This document shows positions 23,701-35,499 of a stretch of 64,000 nt of DNA, one piece after another. The DNA is taken from assembly GCA_036874045.1 (NCBI GenBank), contig CM072343.1, positions 3,182,001 to 3,246,000 on the forward strand, read 5' to 3'. The notes below the pieces were generated by a model, which saw only the letters and a list, made by a program, of their open reading frames with translations, was not told the DNA's origin and searched no databases. Every line of letters starts with the position of its first letter. Position 1 is the stretch's first letter. Source of the DNA: Cymodocea nodosa (Eukaryota > Streptophyta > Magnoliopsida > Alismatales > Cymodoceaceae). Position numbers and translations under genes: made by a program.

Positions 23701-25079
23701 GTGAAAACATTGTGGCTGACCATTTGTCTCGTCTTGTCACACCCCAAGAGGGAGTATCTATTGATGATTCATTCCCTGATGAACAGTTGATGGCAGTAAC
23801 TCCAATCCCTTGGTTTGCTGACATTGTAAACTACTTGGTGACAAAGCGAGTGCCTAAAAATTGGTCAGGTCAACAAATTAAGAGATTTATGGCCAAGGCA
23901 AGAGAATACTATTGGGATGATCCATATCTTTTCAAATCTTGTCAAGACTTGATTATTAGAAGATGCATCCCTAACTCCGAAGTTCATAGTGTGCTATCTT
24001 TTTGTCATGACCAACCTACGGTTGGTCATCTCAATCCTCTCAAGACGGCTACAAAGGTTTTGCAATGTGGTTTCTTCTGGCCCACGCTGCATCCTTTTGT
24101 AAAGAACTATGTTGAGTGTCAAAGGGCGGGCAGACTTACAAGGAGAAACATGATGTCGCTCACTCCTATTATTGAGGTAGAGATATTTGATGTTTGGGGC
24201 ATTGATTTCATGGGACCATTCCCTAACTCTAGAGGTTTCATCTATATTCTCTTGGCCATTGATTATGTGTCAAAATGGGTGGAGGCCATACCCACTCGCA
24301 CTTGTGACTCAAAAGTCGTAGTAAATTTTATTAAGAGTCACATCTTTGCTAGGTTTGGCATTCCGTGAGCGATTTTAAGTGATAGGGGCACCCACTTTTG
24401 TAATAGGAGTTTTGAAGCGTTAATGAAAATATATGGTGTAATGCACAAAATGACTACCCCTTATCACCTGCAAACAAACGGGCAAGTGGAAAATGCCAAT
24501 AAATAGATTAAGCAAATATTAGAAAAGATAGTAGAAAAGTCAACAAAAGACTAGGTTGAAAGGTTAGATGAGGCATTATGGGCTTACCGTATAGCATATA
24601 AGTTAGTTTTGAAAATGTCTCAATATAGAGTAGTGTACGGAAAAGCATGTCACCTACTGGTGGAACTAGAACATAAGGCCTTATGGGCAATAAAGAGGCT
24701 AAATTTAGATCTAAAAGTCGTTGGTAGTAAAAGATCTTTCCAACTAGTTGAGTTGGAAGAAATAAGGCGTGAGGCATATGAGAATTCAAGTATTGCTAAG
24801 GAGCAAAACAAGGTGTTTCATGATAGCAAACTTTTACGTAAGGATTTTGAAATAGGGCAGTAGGTATTATTATACAATTCAAGATTGCATCTATTTCCCG
24901 GAAAACTTAGATCTAGGTGGACTGGACCTTTTGTGGTTAAAAGTATATTCCCGCATGGAGTAGTAGAAATAGAAGATCGTAAGAGTGAAAATTTAACTAA
25001 GGTCAATGGCCATCGTCTTAAACCATTTCTACAACACGGTTTCGTGGGCCGTGGATCTAGGGGACATCTATTACCCTAG
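20712..25079 (+). pseudogene. pol: element B polyprotein: nucleocapsid, PR, RT, RNase H, IN
   Basis: One phase for 1456 codons with eight internal nonsense codons (21408, 22452, 22992, 23073, 24366, 24504, 24552, 24861; six TAG, two TGA) and no frameshift. Order: zinc knuckle CFKCKLNDHLASDC (20769-20810), spacer with VTLRSGKEALPP, protease with LIDLGARVNVM (DLGA at 21603), RT with the FMDD box (22944-22955), RNase H with [11 protein letters not shown] and VTEKEFLAI, zinc-binding integrase N-terminus, and a D-D35-E core (Asp 24204, Asp 24381, Glu 24489). YGKACHLLVELEHKA is typical of Athila. The first Cys of the integrase HHCC finger is Tyr (NYVECQ). It starts at the knuckle, with no capsid domain upstream. 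The end overlaps the capsid frame at 25006 in another phase. Confidence 0.88.
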
Positions 25080-25329
25080 GGTTCACAACCACCCTTCTTG
25101 TCTGTACTTACCACCCATAGATGGGAAAAAATTCGAACTTCATATGAACTATGTTAATCAATTGCCCCATTACCATGGATTAGACAAGGAGGACGCTTAT
25201 GTTTTTTTAAACGACTTTAATGATGTGTGCAACATGGTTAACTTGCCGAATGTGCCAATAGATGTTGTCAAGCTTACATTTGTACCCTTCGCTCTTCGTG
25301 ACGATGCGAAATCAATTGCCCCATTATTA
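25006..25329 (+). pseudogene. gag: capsid-type gag fragment downstream of integrase (element B)
   Basis: Frame in the +1 phase relative to integrase, overlapping its last 25 codons. It reads [18 protein letters not shown], then FELHMNYVNQLPHYHGL, DAYVFLNDFNDVCNM and VKLTFVPFALRDDAK: the start of a retrotrans_gag capsid domain, closely similar to 32570-32840 in A2. After DDAK the sequence jumps: 25309-25329 repeats the CAATTGCCCCATTA word from 25158 and then runs into mid-LTR sequence at 25330. The rest of gag, the polypurine tract and the LTR start are therefore missing. The initiator is unclear: ATG 25006 lies inside the integrase tail, so translation could need reinitiation or frameshifting. 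A capsid domain after integrase is not the usual order. Confidence 0.78.
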
Positions 25330-26866
25330 TGGACACTCAAGGGTGTCATTCCCCCTCTCAAAGCAACACCATCTCCTTCTTTCTCCTCTTGATTCACGTC
25401 CTCAAAGGGTTTCCAAGGGTGGTAGCTTTGGCTATCTTGGTGGAGGAAGCTTGGATGGCAAGGTGACGTGTGGATTTGGGTGGTTCCAAGGAGTTTTTTT
25501 AGAAGCAAAGGAGGGGCTGGAAACATCTGTTTTGACGTCCAAAGAAAGTGGGAAGAAGGCTAAGTTCTCTTGTTCTTGCAACCATGGAAGGCCCATGCCC
25601 TAGGTGACATTCCAAGGGGTGAGACCTTGGGAAGACGTGGCTGAAGAGTGTGGTTTCATCCAACCACGGATCCATTGCTGAGGAAGAGGTGTTCTTCAAG
25701 GTATGAGTGAGTTTTGAGAGAGATCCCTATGCATATTTTGTGTTCATGTTGTGTATGTATGCATAGGTATGTTGCTTCATGTTTTTATGTTATGTTTGTA
25801 TATGTTTGTGTTGATTGAGTGTTATTGCATTGCATTTCAGTATAGTTTTCATATGGATAGTTATTTCCAAATGTTATCTTGATGTGGATTAAAGTTTAAC
25901 GTGGTTTTCATCTTGTTTATATGTGAATATCATGGCTGTAAATAGGGTATTTGATGAAATGTTTGCTTATGTAAAGGAGAACCATGTATAGAGTTTGGGT
26001 ATTTTATTTATTTCGATTCTCTCAGCTTAGGTATCGATTCTGAATGATTTTTGATGCAATCTCATTCATGTTTGAGTCTACTTACCAATGGTTATGGTTT
26101 CGTAATTTTTGGAGATCATTTGAATCGTATTTTTGATTTAAGTGTTGATAGGTGCATCTAACCTAGATGCAAGTTCTGGGTAGAGTTTTTGAGCGTCTTT
26201 GATCATCAATTTCTCAGAGTATAAATTACATTTTTATGATCTATAAAAATGGGTTTTTGAGATGACGAAGTTAACTTGCATAGAGATTTCGTTTCACGTC
26301 ATTTCATAAAGTTTCAAGAAGATATGAATTTTCTTGTAAAGTCACGCAATTTGTGTTTTTGATCTCTATGTTTTGCACATCTATGTTAGATTCGCCATCA
26401 ATAACTCTCTGGTTTGCATTAAGTCTAGAAATTATGCTAGATTTTTAGATTTTTTGAAACCCTTTCCAAATCATATTTTTACATGATTTTTTAGTGACTA
26501 TTTTGGGAAGAAATGATTTCCACAAGTGGATGCAATTTCTGTAATTTCGAGAGTTTTAATAGAGTTATGAATGAGATTGTATGGAAGTGATTTTGATTAG
26601 TTATAATGACTTGTTAACCACATATGTATAATTTCTAATCTAATTGCTAATCATAATGCTAACTTTTGATAGAGTAGGATGTGTAGAAAGTTTGTAAGTC
26701 ATATTATGACATGAGTCAAGTAATTAATCTAATAAAAGTTATTTAGATAAACTCCCTATGGAAATGACCTGTACTTGCATCGCTTAATACAATAGGCATC
26801 ATGTGCTTGTAGTTAAATTATAAATGTAAAACTTGTGCTTTTAATGACACACGTTTCATCCTTACA
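25330..26866 (+). repeat. 3' LTR of element B, 5'-truncated
   Basis: 1537 bp ending CATCCTTACA before the duplication ATAGG. It corresponds to 18101-19639 of the 5' LTR and lacks its first 224 bp, so no polypurine tract adjoins it. The junction TGGACACTC is shared with the intact LTR. Confidence 0.9.
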
Positions 26867-26871
26867 ATAGG

Positions 26872-29006
26872 TATGACAAACTTGAGCATAGTTTAGAGCC
26901 AAACTGGAATAATTCATGTATCAACAACAAGAAGTCAACCAATTAAATTATAGGAAGGAATATTCAGAACCTAAAATTGATATCATATATGAAATGGAAA
27001 AAACCATAATGAAAATTGATAAAAAATTGAATGCAATGAGACTAGATGATTTGGAAAGAAAGTTAAAAGTACTTGATGAATTTACAATGAAATTACAAGT
27101 AAAGAAAAATTAAAATGCAAATGAAAATTTTAATGTTACAGATCTGCATAATTTGCAAGACATACAGACAAAAGAAAATACCAAAGAAATAGAGTTTAAA
27201 GAATGTAAGTTAAAACTAAAAACAATTGAAGATCAAAATCATAAAAATGAAATACAAGAACATCATAAAAGTAATGAAAATCTGGAAGATGTATGTATAA
27301 CATTAAGATCTAGAATTCATATTCCACCAAGAACTCAAAAAGAAAGCAAAGTGGAGCTAAGTAAGAACAAAATTCAAAATGACAATGAAAATGTAATATC
27401 TAAAAACTTAGAAATCAATGAAGAGAAATCTTAATTTGAAAATGAGACTAAAAATGATCAAAAGAATGAAATGAAAGAAAAAGAATCTTGTAAATCACAA
27501 TCATTAGCACCCTATCCTAAAAGATTACAACAAACATTTCTTGAAAAACAAGAAAAAATTAGAGAAACTTTTGAAAAAGTACAAGTTAACATTCCTTTGT
27601 TAGACTTATTGCAAAAAATGCCACCTTGTGCTAAATTTCTTAAGGATTGGTGTACTAAGAAAAGAGAGTGAAAAGTTTTAAGGAAAGTCTTTTTAGTTGA
27701 GCAAAGTAGTTCCTTGTTTCTACTACAAATTCCTAAAAAGTTATTTGATCTAAGAATCCCTATTATATCATGCATCATAGGAAATACCATTCTAGAAAGA
27801 ACCTTAATAGACCTAGGTGAAGGTATAAACATTATGCCTAGTGATATATTTGCATCCTTAGGATTAGAAGGCTTAATCCCTACTAGGACTATCATTCAAT
27901 TAGCAGATAGAAGTATAAGATACCCTAGAGGAAAAATAGAAGAGGCTTTAATTAAAATCAAGAATTTCATATACCCTATTGATATTGTGATTTTGGATTT
28001 CCAACAAATTAAGCATTAGAATCATGATACATCTTTAATTTTGGGAAGACCATTTTTAGCAACATTAGGGGCTGTTATAAATTATAAAACTGGAGTGATG
28101 AAATTAGCATATGGTAATGAGGATACTTAATTAAATATTTTCAAACTAGAAAAGTTTGAGGAGTTAGAAATGTCCTTACATACTATAGACTTTTTAGAGG
28201 ATGAATGAGATATGCTAGATGATGTGATTCAAGAAGAATTAAATAGGCAATTAGATTCTAAAACTTTAGAAGTAAGTGAAAACATTGATATAGAAGGAGA
28301 TCAAGAAGAGTTTAATATTGAAGATGAAAATGTTAAATTAGGAGCTCTAGCTTCTAATGGTCAACATTTAGATTTAAAACCTTTATCTCCTGAATTGACC
28401 TATATATTTCTAGAAGAAACACGAACATGTCTAATCATTATTACTTCAGATTTAAAAGAGGATCAAATTTCTAAATTAAAAGATGTAGTAAAAACTTATA
28501 AAGAGGCAATAGGATGGACTATGACTGATATAAAAGGGTTAAGTGCAACTTTATGCTATCACCATATATATTTAGAAGAGAATGTTAAACTAGTTAGAAT
28601 TTCTGAGAGGAGATTAAATCCAAATCTTAAAGAAGTAGTCAAGAAGGAAATAGTGAAATGGTTAAATAATGACAATTTATTTGATTTCTGATAGCTCATG
28701 GGTTAGTCCAATTCATGTAGTTCTCAAGAAATCAGGATTAATAGTTTTTAGGAATGAAAGTCAGGACTTCATATCTACAAGAATTCAATTAGGCTGGAGA
28801 GTGTGTATAAACTATAGGAAGCTGAATGCTATGACTAGGAAAGATCATTTTCCATTACCTTTTATAGATCAAATGCTAGAGAAATTAGCAAGGCAAGAAT
28901 ATTTTTATTTCCTAGACGGGTATTCAGGATATAACCAAGTTCTAGTAGCATTAGAGGATCAAGAGAAAACAACTTTCACATGTCCTAATGGAACTTATGT
29001 TTTTAA
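26872..29006 (+). pseudogene. pol: A1 pol, first part: gag tail, protease, start of RT
   Basis: Continues A1 after the B insertion. A Lys/Glu-rich coiled-coil region (26916-27430) is followed by ITLRSRIHIPP, the counterpart of the LRSG motif after Athila gag. Protease follows, with ILERTLIDLGEGINIMP (DLG at about 27810) and LILGRPFLATLGA near 28040. Then come the pol linker (AIGWTMTDIKGLSA) and the first RT motifs (WRVCINYRKLNAMTRKDHF, YFYFLDGYSGYNQ) up to the C insertion. One phase holds from 26916 to 28691 with six stops (TAA at 27114, 27435 and 28128; TGA at 27672 and 28209; TAG at 28020). RT continues in a shifted phase from about 28669. Inactive. Confidence 0.85.
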
Positions 29007-30361
29007 TGTTAGGAACGAATGACTTCACTAGAGGGGGGTGAATGGAGAACAGTGTAAATTTAAGCCTATTTTTCACTTTACTAACTAATTTGATTAATCA
29101 GTTTGCACAAGTAATAATCAGATAAAAATATCATGCACAATGGAAATAAAGGTAAGAAACACAAGAGAATTTTAGGTGGTTCACCAACTCAGCTAGTCCA
29201 CCCCTAAGGGTCACATGGGCTTCATTAAGTGTCTCAACACTTACACACTTGCTTTTAGGTCGAACCAAGAACCAACCACACAGAAGCTTTTAGGTATAAA
29301 CTCCAGAAAACCAACACATAGAGGTTTTCAGGTATAAACTCCAGAAAACCAACACCCAGAAGTTTTCAGGTATAAACTCTAGAAAACCAACCTCATGAGT
29401 TTTCAGGTCGAAACTCAAACCAACAACTGAATAAAGCTTTAAGGTTGAAGCCACGAACCAAATGATCCTTCTTGGATCAGACTTTCAACACATGGAGAGC
29501 TTTAAGAATCTTCTTGTAAATCTAGCTTTCAATCGATTCTTTGTTGAACTGAATTTGAGCTTTCTTCTATATCAGTAATTGATCTGCAATGTATACTGTA
29601 TCTCTGTATGTAATTGTATCTGTAATCTCACTTGTAAGCTCTGCCGTATATCCGTTGTCTGTATTTTGTATATATACTTGATATGTACAACGATCATATT
29701 TTCCTCCAACGGATGTATTCTACTGTACTTGATTAGGATCAAGTCCCAATATGATAAGTTACCGTTCAGAAAATCGTTTCAAGATATCTTACCGATTTTC
29801 CTATCCTTTCGGATAGCTAGCTATGCAACTCTTTGAAGAGTATCTGTAACTCACCGAAAGATCACTTAACCTTTATTGCCAGGTAGGATTCCAGAATATT
29901 AAATGTGAGCTGCTATTCAATCGGATACTTATAACTGTAACTCACTGAACAGTTATATACTTGTCGGATAGTTTGTCTCTATTAACTTTTCGATTGCTTT
30001 AATTCAGCACGTGCATAAAGGCTGACTTAAGTTTCAGATGGTTATCCCTGTAACTCACCGAAACGCTTTAGGATTTTAGATAGTTATCTTTCTAACTCTC
30101 CGAAAACTTATTTGCACTTCTTTCTGGAATTCTGCACGTGGGAAATTCAATGACTTAAGTTTCAGATAGTTAAACTGTAACTTACCGAAAAACTCAAATA
30201 GTTATCTAACTCTCCGAAAGGAAAACTCGGATAGTTATCTAACTCTCCAACAAGTCCTTCAAGCTTCCGTTCTGTATTTCTACACGTGGTTTATTGAATG
30301 ACTTAACTTTCGGATAGTTATACCAGTAACTCTCCAAAAAGTCCTTTAAGCTTCTGGATAG
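29007..30361 (-). repeat. 3' LTR of copia C, truncated
   Basis: 1355 bp matching 41481-42871 of the intact LTR. The U3 start (about 370 bp) is missing beyond 30361, where plus-strand accessory-ORF sequence begins. It contains many GGATAGTTA...TAACTCTCCGAA pairs and CACGTG boxes (29930-30350). Confidence 0.9.
29284..29410. repeat. 38-bp tandem repeat in the C LTR
   Basis: Word AGGTATAAACTCCAGAAAAC at 29292, 29330 and 29368, period 38, three units and a partial fourth. The partner LTR (41755-41840) has about two units, so copy number changed after or during insertion. Confidence 0.8.
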
Positions 30362-30384
30362 ATGAAGAGGTTGAAAAAAGCCAT

Positions 30385-31449
30385 TTGGACAAAAATAATT
30401 TCACAGATTCCACTGAAGAGCAAGAAACTCTTCAGCAAATTATGGAAAGAATTCAAGACAGAGTGGAGAGTTCTGCCAGCTCACCACCACAGACAGAAGT
30501 AAAAGCAAAAATTCAGGAATCTAAAGAGAATGTCCAAATGCAGCCTATGCTAGAGGAAGAGCAAGAGCAAACCCCTCTGGAGCAACAAAGTCACCTTCCT
30601 AACCCGACTGAAACAACAATTTTAAATGAAGTACATTTTTGTAGTCAGGAAGCTTATATCAAATACCAAGAAATAAGGGGTTACAATATTATTTACAGTA
30701 GACCAGTAAATTGGGATGGAATGCAAAAAATCAAAGATCTATTTGAATTCCAAGGTCTACTGCAATTTATATCTCAAGATAGAGGGCATGCAGTATATGA
30801 GAATTTAGTGCCCTATTTCTATGCAAATTTAAGAGAAGGAGAAGGAGAATTAATTTCAAACGTGGAGGAAGCTGATGTACAGATAACACTAGAGCTTCTC
30901 CACAACATATTTGGTTTAAAGAATGAAGGAACAAAAATTTTGGAGGATACAACTGCAGTTGAATGAACTGAGCAGCAAATTAAGGATTGTTTAGCTATCA
31001 ATCCTGGTGTGCCATTATTAAACAGATTGAAGCATTTAAATGGTAAAGCACACATGGTAGCTAACATTCTGATTAAGAATGTCTATCAACGATAGGGCCA
31101 TGACATAGAATTAAGTCAATTTGTCAAATGGGCCACGTATGCAGTTGTAAATATGATCCAAATAAATTGGTCTACAGTTTTTATCTCCAAGCTGAAAATA
31201 GTAAAGAAGAAATTATTTTATGGAGATTTGATTCCACTGTTGATGGTGGATAGTATTGATTTCACTAAATGGACATCAAAAAGGATAAGATCTAGAACCA
31301 TTTCAGTGAAAGAATACAGAAATTTTGTAGCTGCAGAATTAGCTGTACCTTCTGGAGAAATTGCAGGAGCAGTAGAGAGGATAAATCAATTAGAGCAGCA
31401 ATTAGAAAAACTCCAGAAGGAAGTAGATGAACTTAGGCATAGAGATTAA
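30385..31449 (+). pseudogene. accessory ORF (plant transposon protein-like)
   Basis: 355 codons in one phase with two stops (TGA at 30964-30966 and a TAG near 31093). An acidic, Gln-rich start is followed by HFCSQEAYIKYQEI, DLFEFQGLLQFIS, VPYFYANLREGEGE, NIFGLKNEG and, near the end, a coiled coil (ERINQLEQQLEKLQKEVDEL). The central part aligns with the accessory ORF of copia D (10240-10920), for example in LFEFQGL, FGLKNEG/LGLKNEG and KKLFYGD/SKLFYGD. No ATG opens the frame (first codon here TTG), so the true start is lost at the 30361 junction. Role unknown. Confidence 0.7.
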
Positions 31450-32399
31450 ATTGTATTGTTCGTCTACTTGTGTAAAATTGTATGAAATTGTATGATGTAC
31501 TTGTAATGTAATTGATTCATATTAATGAATATAATTTTTCAAATGTAATTTTCATACTTATTTGAATGTGAAATGAATAGAATTTATTGAATATTATGTA
31601 ATTTGTGGAACTTTATGAATATGTAACAGATTTACAATTTGCTGAATGACAAGATAACTGCTTAAAAATTTTTGCATGTTATAAGGTAAAATGTAAATTC
31701 TGCATAACATAAAATGACCTGCAATTTAAATCTTTATATAATGTTCAGATTTAAATATATTTTAATCAAAATGAGGCATTAATGACATAGATTTAACTTT
31801 ATTACAGTTAGCAGAATGACAAAGAAAAAAAAAAAAAAAAAAGAATAGAAAACTTACAAGAGTGAAACTTAGAAGTTGCCAATTGTTAACTCAACGAAGT
31901 AATTCCGTTGAGTTAACCGTAACTCCACGAGGTCAGTAATATAATATAAGGTCACTCTGTTGAGTTATCTGTAACTCAACGAAGTTAGTCCGTGGAGTTA
32001 GCAACAATAACCGACTGTGTTCTATTGAGTAATCTGTAACTCAACGAGGTTAGTTCATGGATTAAGCAGAACGGTTATTCTTTTAACCACAAACGAAACT
32101 TCGTCGGTTTAGCGGTTACCAAAATTTGAAATTAGTAGTGGTACACGTACCCATTAAAACAGGAACCACGATGCACGTTGCAAGACACATTCTTGCAATG
32201 AGATTTATTCACTTTATGGATGCGCAGTATATATATGAAACAGAATATTATTTACGAGTTACCAGCACTTTTAAGAGAAAGGAGAAAGCGTTGGAGGAAC
32301 TGGAAGGAGAAGCAGCTGATTCAACCTTCATCCGACAACAAATATTTATAGAATGGAAAGCTTCAGACTGGTATGTAATTAATCTTCTGTTATTTATTT
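31450..32399 (+). other. spacer before the 3' gag, with palindromic motif cluster
   Basis: AT-rich, no convincing ORF; a frame at 32126-32431 overlaps the gag start but I recognise nothing in it. A poly(A) run lies at about 31824-31843. From 31885 to 32060 there are repeated TAACTCAACGAAGT...CCGTTGAGTTA and AACTCCACGAGG motifs, the same type as in the family A LTRs. Confidence 0.6.
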
Positions 32400-33743
32400 A
32401 TGAGCACATGGACTCGTTCTCTAAGCACTAAACGATTAGTAAGAACACCTATCCAGGAATTTTCATTGCAAAGGGGTACTGAAAAATTTTCTGAACTGAA
32501 CTTTAACGAAATTCTTTGGGGTGTAGCTAACCATTCTTTAAAAGAGAACGTAGAGATGGCTGCTCTAGTAGAAAAACCATTAGGAGAGATTCTGTATCCT
32601 GAATTAATTGATGAACCTTCATGTATTCGATTGCCAAACTTTGAGAGAGATAGGTTTGAACTGAAATCTAATTATATTAGTCAATTGCCACATTTTCATG
32701 GATTAGAAAGAGAGGATGCCTATTATTTCCTTAGAGAATTTAACGAAGTTTGTCAAATGATGAGAATGCCGAACATGAGTATAGATGCTATTAAACTTAG
32801 ATATATCCCTTTTTCTTTAAAAGATACAGCTAAGAGATGGTTATATACTCTATCGCCTAATTCAATTTCTACATGGACTGAATTTTGCTCTATTTTTCTG
32901 GAAAAATACTATCCAACACATCAAACGATTAAAAAGAAGAAAGAAATATTAATGTGTAGCCAAAAATAGGGTAAATCATTCTAGAAATATTTTGAAAGAT
33001 TTAAAGATTTACTGACTCAATGTCCACATCATGCAATGAGTAAAGCACAATTAATAGGCATAATTTATGAAGGCATAGATGTTTCAACGAAATCTTTATT
33101 AGAATCTACTTGTCAAAATGGATTTTTAAAATTATGTAGTGAAGAAGCATGGGCATATTTAGAAAATTTTGCAAAAAGAACTACACAGTGGGAAAATTCA
33201 GCTGAAGCTATTGCAGATAAAAGATTATTGCCAAGAGGAATGCATGAAATAGATTCCAATACTATGCTTGAGGTGAAATTAAATGAATTAACAAAGAAAA
33301 TAAAAGAGTTATCATTAAATCAAAAGCTAGCAGAAAAGAATACAAACATAAATGACTTAGATATTATTTATGCTAGAAACCAGAGAGATAACTTGGGAAA
33401 TTCTTATAATCCTAATTGGAGAAATCACCCGAATTTATCTTGGAGAAACAACAATTTCCAGGGAGGAGAAAATATAAATGAGAAGAACATAAGTTATGAA
33501 GTATTAATTGAACAAGGAGCTAGAATAGAGAAATTAGAAAAGATAATCCAACAAGTAAACAATCGTCTAGAATTTATATTTGGAAATGCTGTAAATCAAA
33601 ATCAGAATAGAAATATACCACTTAGACAGAAGGAACCAATGGAAGTTAGACCTACTGGAGGATTGCTAATACAAGCTATACCTAATCCTGTCAATAGAAC
33701 AATTAATGAAATTGATACCTCTTCTGGGAGGGCAGCTGAATGA
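32400..33743 (+). pseudogene. gag: capsid-type gag located 3' of pol position (copy A2)
   Basis: 447 codons from ATG 32400 in one phase with two TAG codons (32967-32969 and near 32982). The retrotrans_gag capsid domain is clear: CIRLPNFERDRFELK, QLPHFHGLEREDAYYFLREF, PFSLKDTAKRWLYTL, STWTEFCSIFLEKYYPTH and ERFKDLLTQCPHH. Near residue 340 comes YNPNWRNHPNLSW, which in usual Athila gag follows the zinc knuckle, but no Cys-Cys-His-Cys knuckle precedes it. A short coiled coil and RPTGGLLIQAIPNPVNRT close the ORF. In family A the knuckle sits in the separate 5' ORF (17166-17486). The product would be a capsid protein without nucleocapsid. The F-box ORF begins 199 bp downstream. Confidence 0.85.
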
Positions 33744-33941
33744 AGCAGCATATTTGAAGCAACTATGTGTATGTATACATGTTTTTATTTTTATTTTAAG
33801 TTAATAGTATCATAGAGTTAATTTTTAACTCAACGAACTTAGTCCGTTGAGTTATGCCTTAACTCCACGAGGGTGTGCAGTAGTTATGTTAATTTTTGTC
33901 TCTGCTAAAATTTTTTTTATTTTATTTTACAGAATCGACAA

Positions 33942-34874
33942 ATGGAATTAATGCAATTACCGTTGGATGCACAAAGGGAAATACTAAGTAACTTGTCAGC
34001 TAAAGATTTGTGCAGGATGTGTTTTGTATCAAAGGAAATTAAAGACTGTATTGAAGAAAAATATTTTCAAGGACTACAAGCTGCAAAAATGACTAAGATT
34101 AGAGATGGATTCATATAGAGGTCATTTAATCGTAGTTCAAATGCCCATGAATATCTGGCTATGGAAGAAACTACTGGAACTCCACCCAATGCATTAGAAG
34201 GAATGAGTCATATTATGGGGATAGATGAAGGATTAATCATATACAAGATGAGACCAAGGTATGCAAGTTTATCATTACCTGAGATTTTGATAAGAAATCC
34301 TATAACAGGAGAAGAATGTAATATAGGAAGACCTAATATATTTGAAGCACCAACTGAAAATTGTGGGTCAGCTTTAATATTTTCTGATAAAAATTCTGCA
34401 ATTCCTAAAAAATTATATTATTGGAGACCTACAGGAAATTGGGGTGAAGATTTACGCTTAAGTATGTATAATTTTCTGAACAGATCTTGGAATGAAAACA
34501 TTATAATATATCTAGGACATAAATCATTAATTAACCAAACACATGTCATACTTGATGGTTATATTTATTTAGTCACGGAGATATCAATAGCATATAGATC
34601 TGATTTATACATAGTGAGCATAGACAGTTATGATGATTATACAGAAATTTTACCTATCCCGAGTGGAATAACTAAACCACCATCTGAAAAATTTAATAAA
34701 ATTCAAATAGGAATGTGGTATAATGAAAAAGATGATCCTACTTTATGTCTGATAAGATGGTGGGATGAACTGATGAAATTTCAAATATGGATTATGGAAG
34801 ACATGAATGAATGGAAGTGGGAAGAGGAATATATTGAAATATATGTAGAAATAGAAACTGCTACATTACCCTAG
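33942..34874 (+). pseudogene. F-box protein carried by retrotransposon (copy A2)
   Basis: 310 codons from ATG 33942 to a TAG at 34872-34874, with one internal TAG near 34119 at a position that is Trp in the A3 copy (one G-to-A change). The N-terminal F-box reads LPLDAQREILSNLSAKDL then FVSKEIKDCI, matching the LP...IL..L....L...VSK pattern that binds SKP1. The C-terminal part fits an F-box-associated domain: ILIRNPITGEECNIGRP, KKLYYWRPTGNWGED, LCLIRWWDELMKFQIWIM. Such proteins choose substrates for SCF ubiquitin ligases in plant nuclei and cytosol. It lies between the 3' gag and the 3' LTR, as in A3, so it belongs to the element. Substrate unknown. A degraded host gene is unlikely given two copies in the same place. 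Confidence 0.85.
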
Positions 34875-35499
34875 AACCAAAAAGGATCCCTTTCTACATT
34901 ACATATCATTAATGGTAATACACTCGTATTTGGAATTTATAATATATTGCATGTTTACAAATTAAAAAGGACCAAGAACTACATTAAAACAGAATTAATA
35001 GCAAGAAGAACTATGCCTAAAAAGTTTGCTTGGACTGATACATTTATTCCATTTGTTTCTACGTTTCAATCATGTTCTTAAGCTGTGATTTTGTGTGTTT
35101 AATGTTGTGTATTCTGCATTTATTTTTTAGAAAAAAAAAAGAAGGAATTTTGAAGTTTTTCATGTTCATTTTATAAAAAAAAACAAACGAAACAAAATAT
35201 CAGTCTAGTTTGTTGGTATCTGTTCTGGGAAACCAACTGGCTTGCTTGTGAGCCACCAAAGGCATAGAAGCCTGGGTTCCACACAAGACACTGATTTGTT
35301 AATACCTGTTAAATGTTATTTTGTTTTATATTCTGTGTTTATCTAGGAATGAAAAGTTTTTCAGAATCAAAAATCAGAATATGCAGAAGGAGATACAAAT
35401 GAAACAAGGTATGTAACCAATTACTTATCCTGAATTTTAGATCAAACAAAACTTTATTCATGCCTGCTACAATTACTGTACTCATTGTCAAATCTTTTA

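Larger units (their letters stand above)
17877..26866 (+). mobile_element. Athila-type gypsy element B, full insertion
   Basis: 8990-bp insertion flanked by the 5-bp target-site duplication ATAGG (17872-17876 and 26867-26871), with TG...CA ends. Order: 5' LTR, primer site, 1-kb leader, zinc knuckle, PR, RT, RNase H, IN, capsid fragment, 5'-truncated 3' LTR. The whole pol is in one phase with only nonsense codons, so it is much better preserved than A1. Since both duplications are intact, the rearrangement at its 3' end existed before insertion or arose by later internal deletion. Confidence 0.92.

Noticed and set aside
29579..29836. ORF rich in Cys and Ile, repeated at 42015-42305.
   Set aside because: Present only because both are LTRs of the same element C. 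It is antisense to the element, of low complexity and not kept in the E LTR.
31813..31843. Poly(A) run that could be the tail of a SINE, LINE or processed transcript.
   Set aside because: No upstream promoter boxes, no RT, and no flanking duplication that I can see; treated as simple sequence in an AT-rich spacer.
32126..32431. ORF of 101 codons before the A2 capsid gag, a possible extra gene.
   Set aside because: No recognisable domain, starts in a motif-rich spacer and overlaps the gag start in another frame. No second copy is available to test it.
33942..34874. The F-box ORF as an ordinary host gene trapped between elements.
   Set aside because: A second diverged copy sits in the same position between the same gag and the same LTR family, so it moves with the element.
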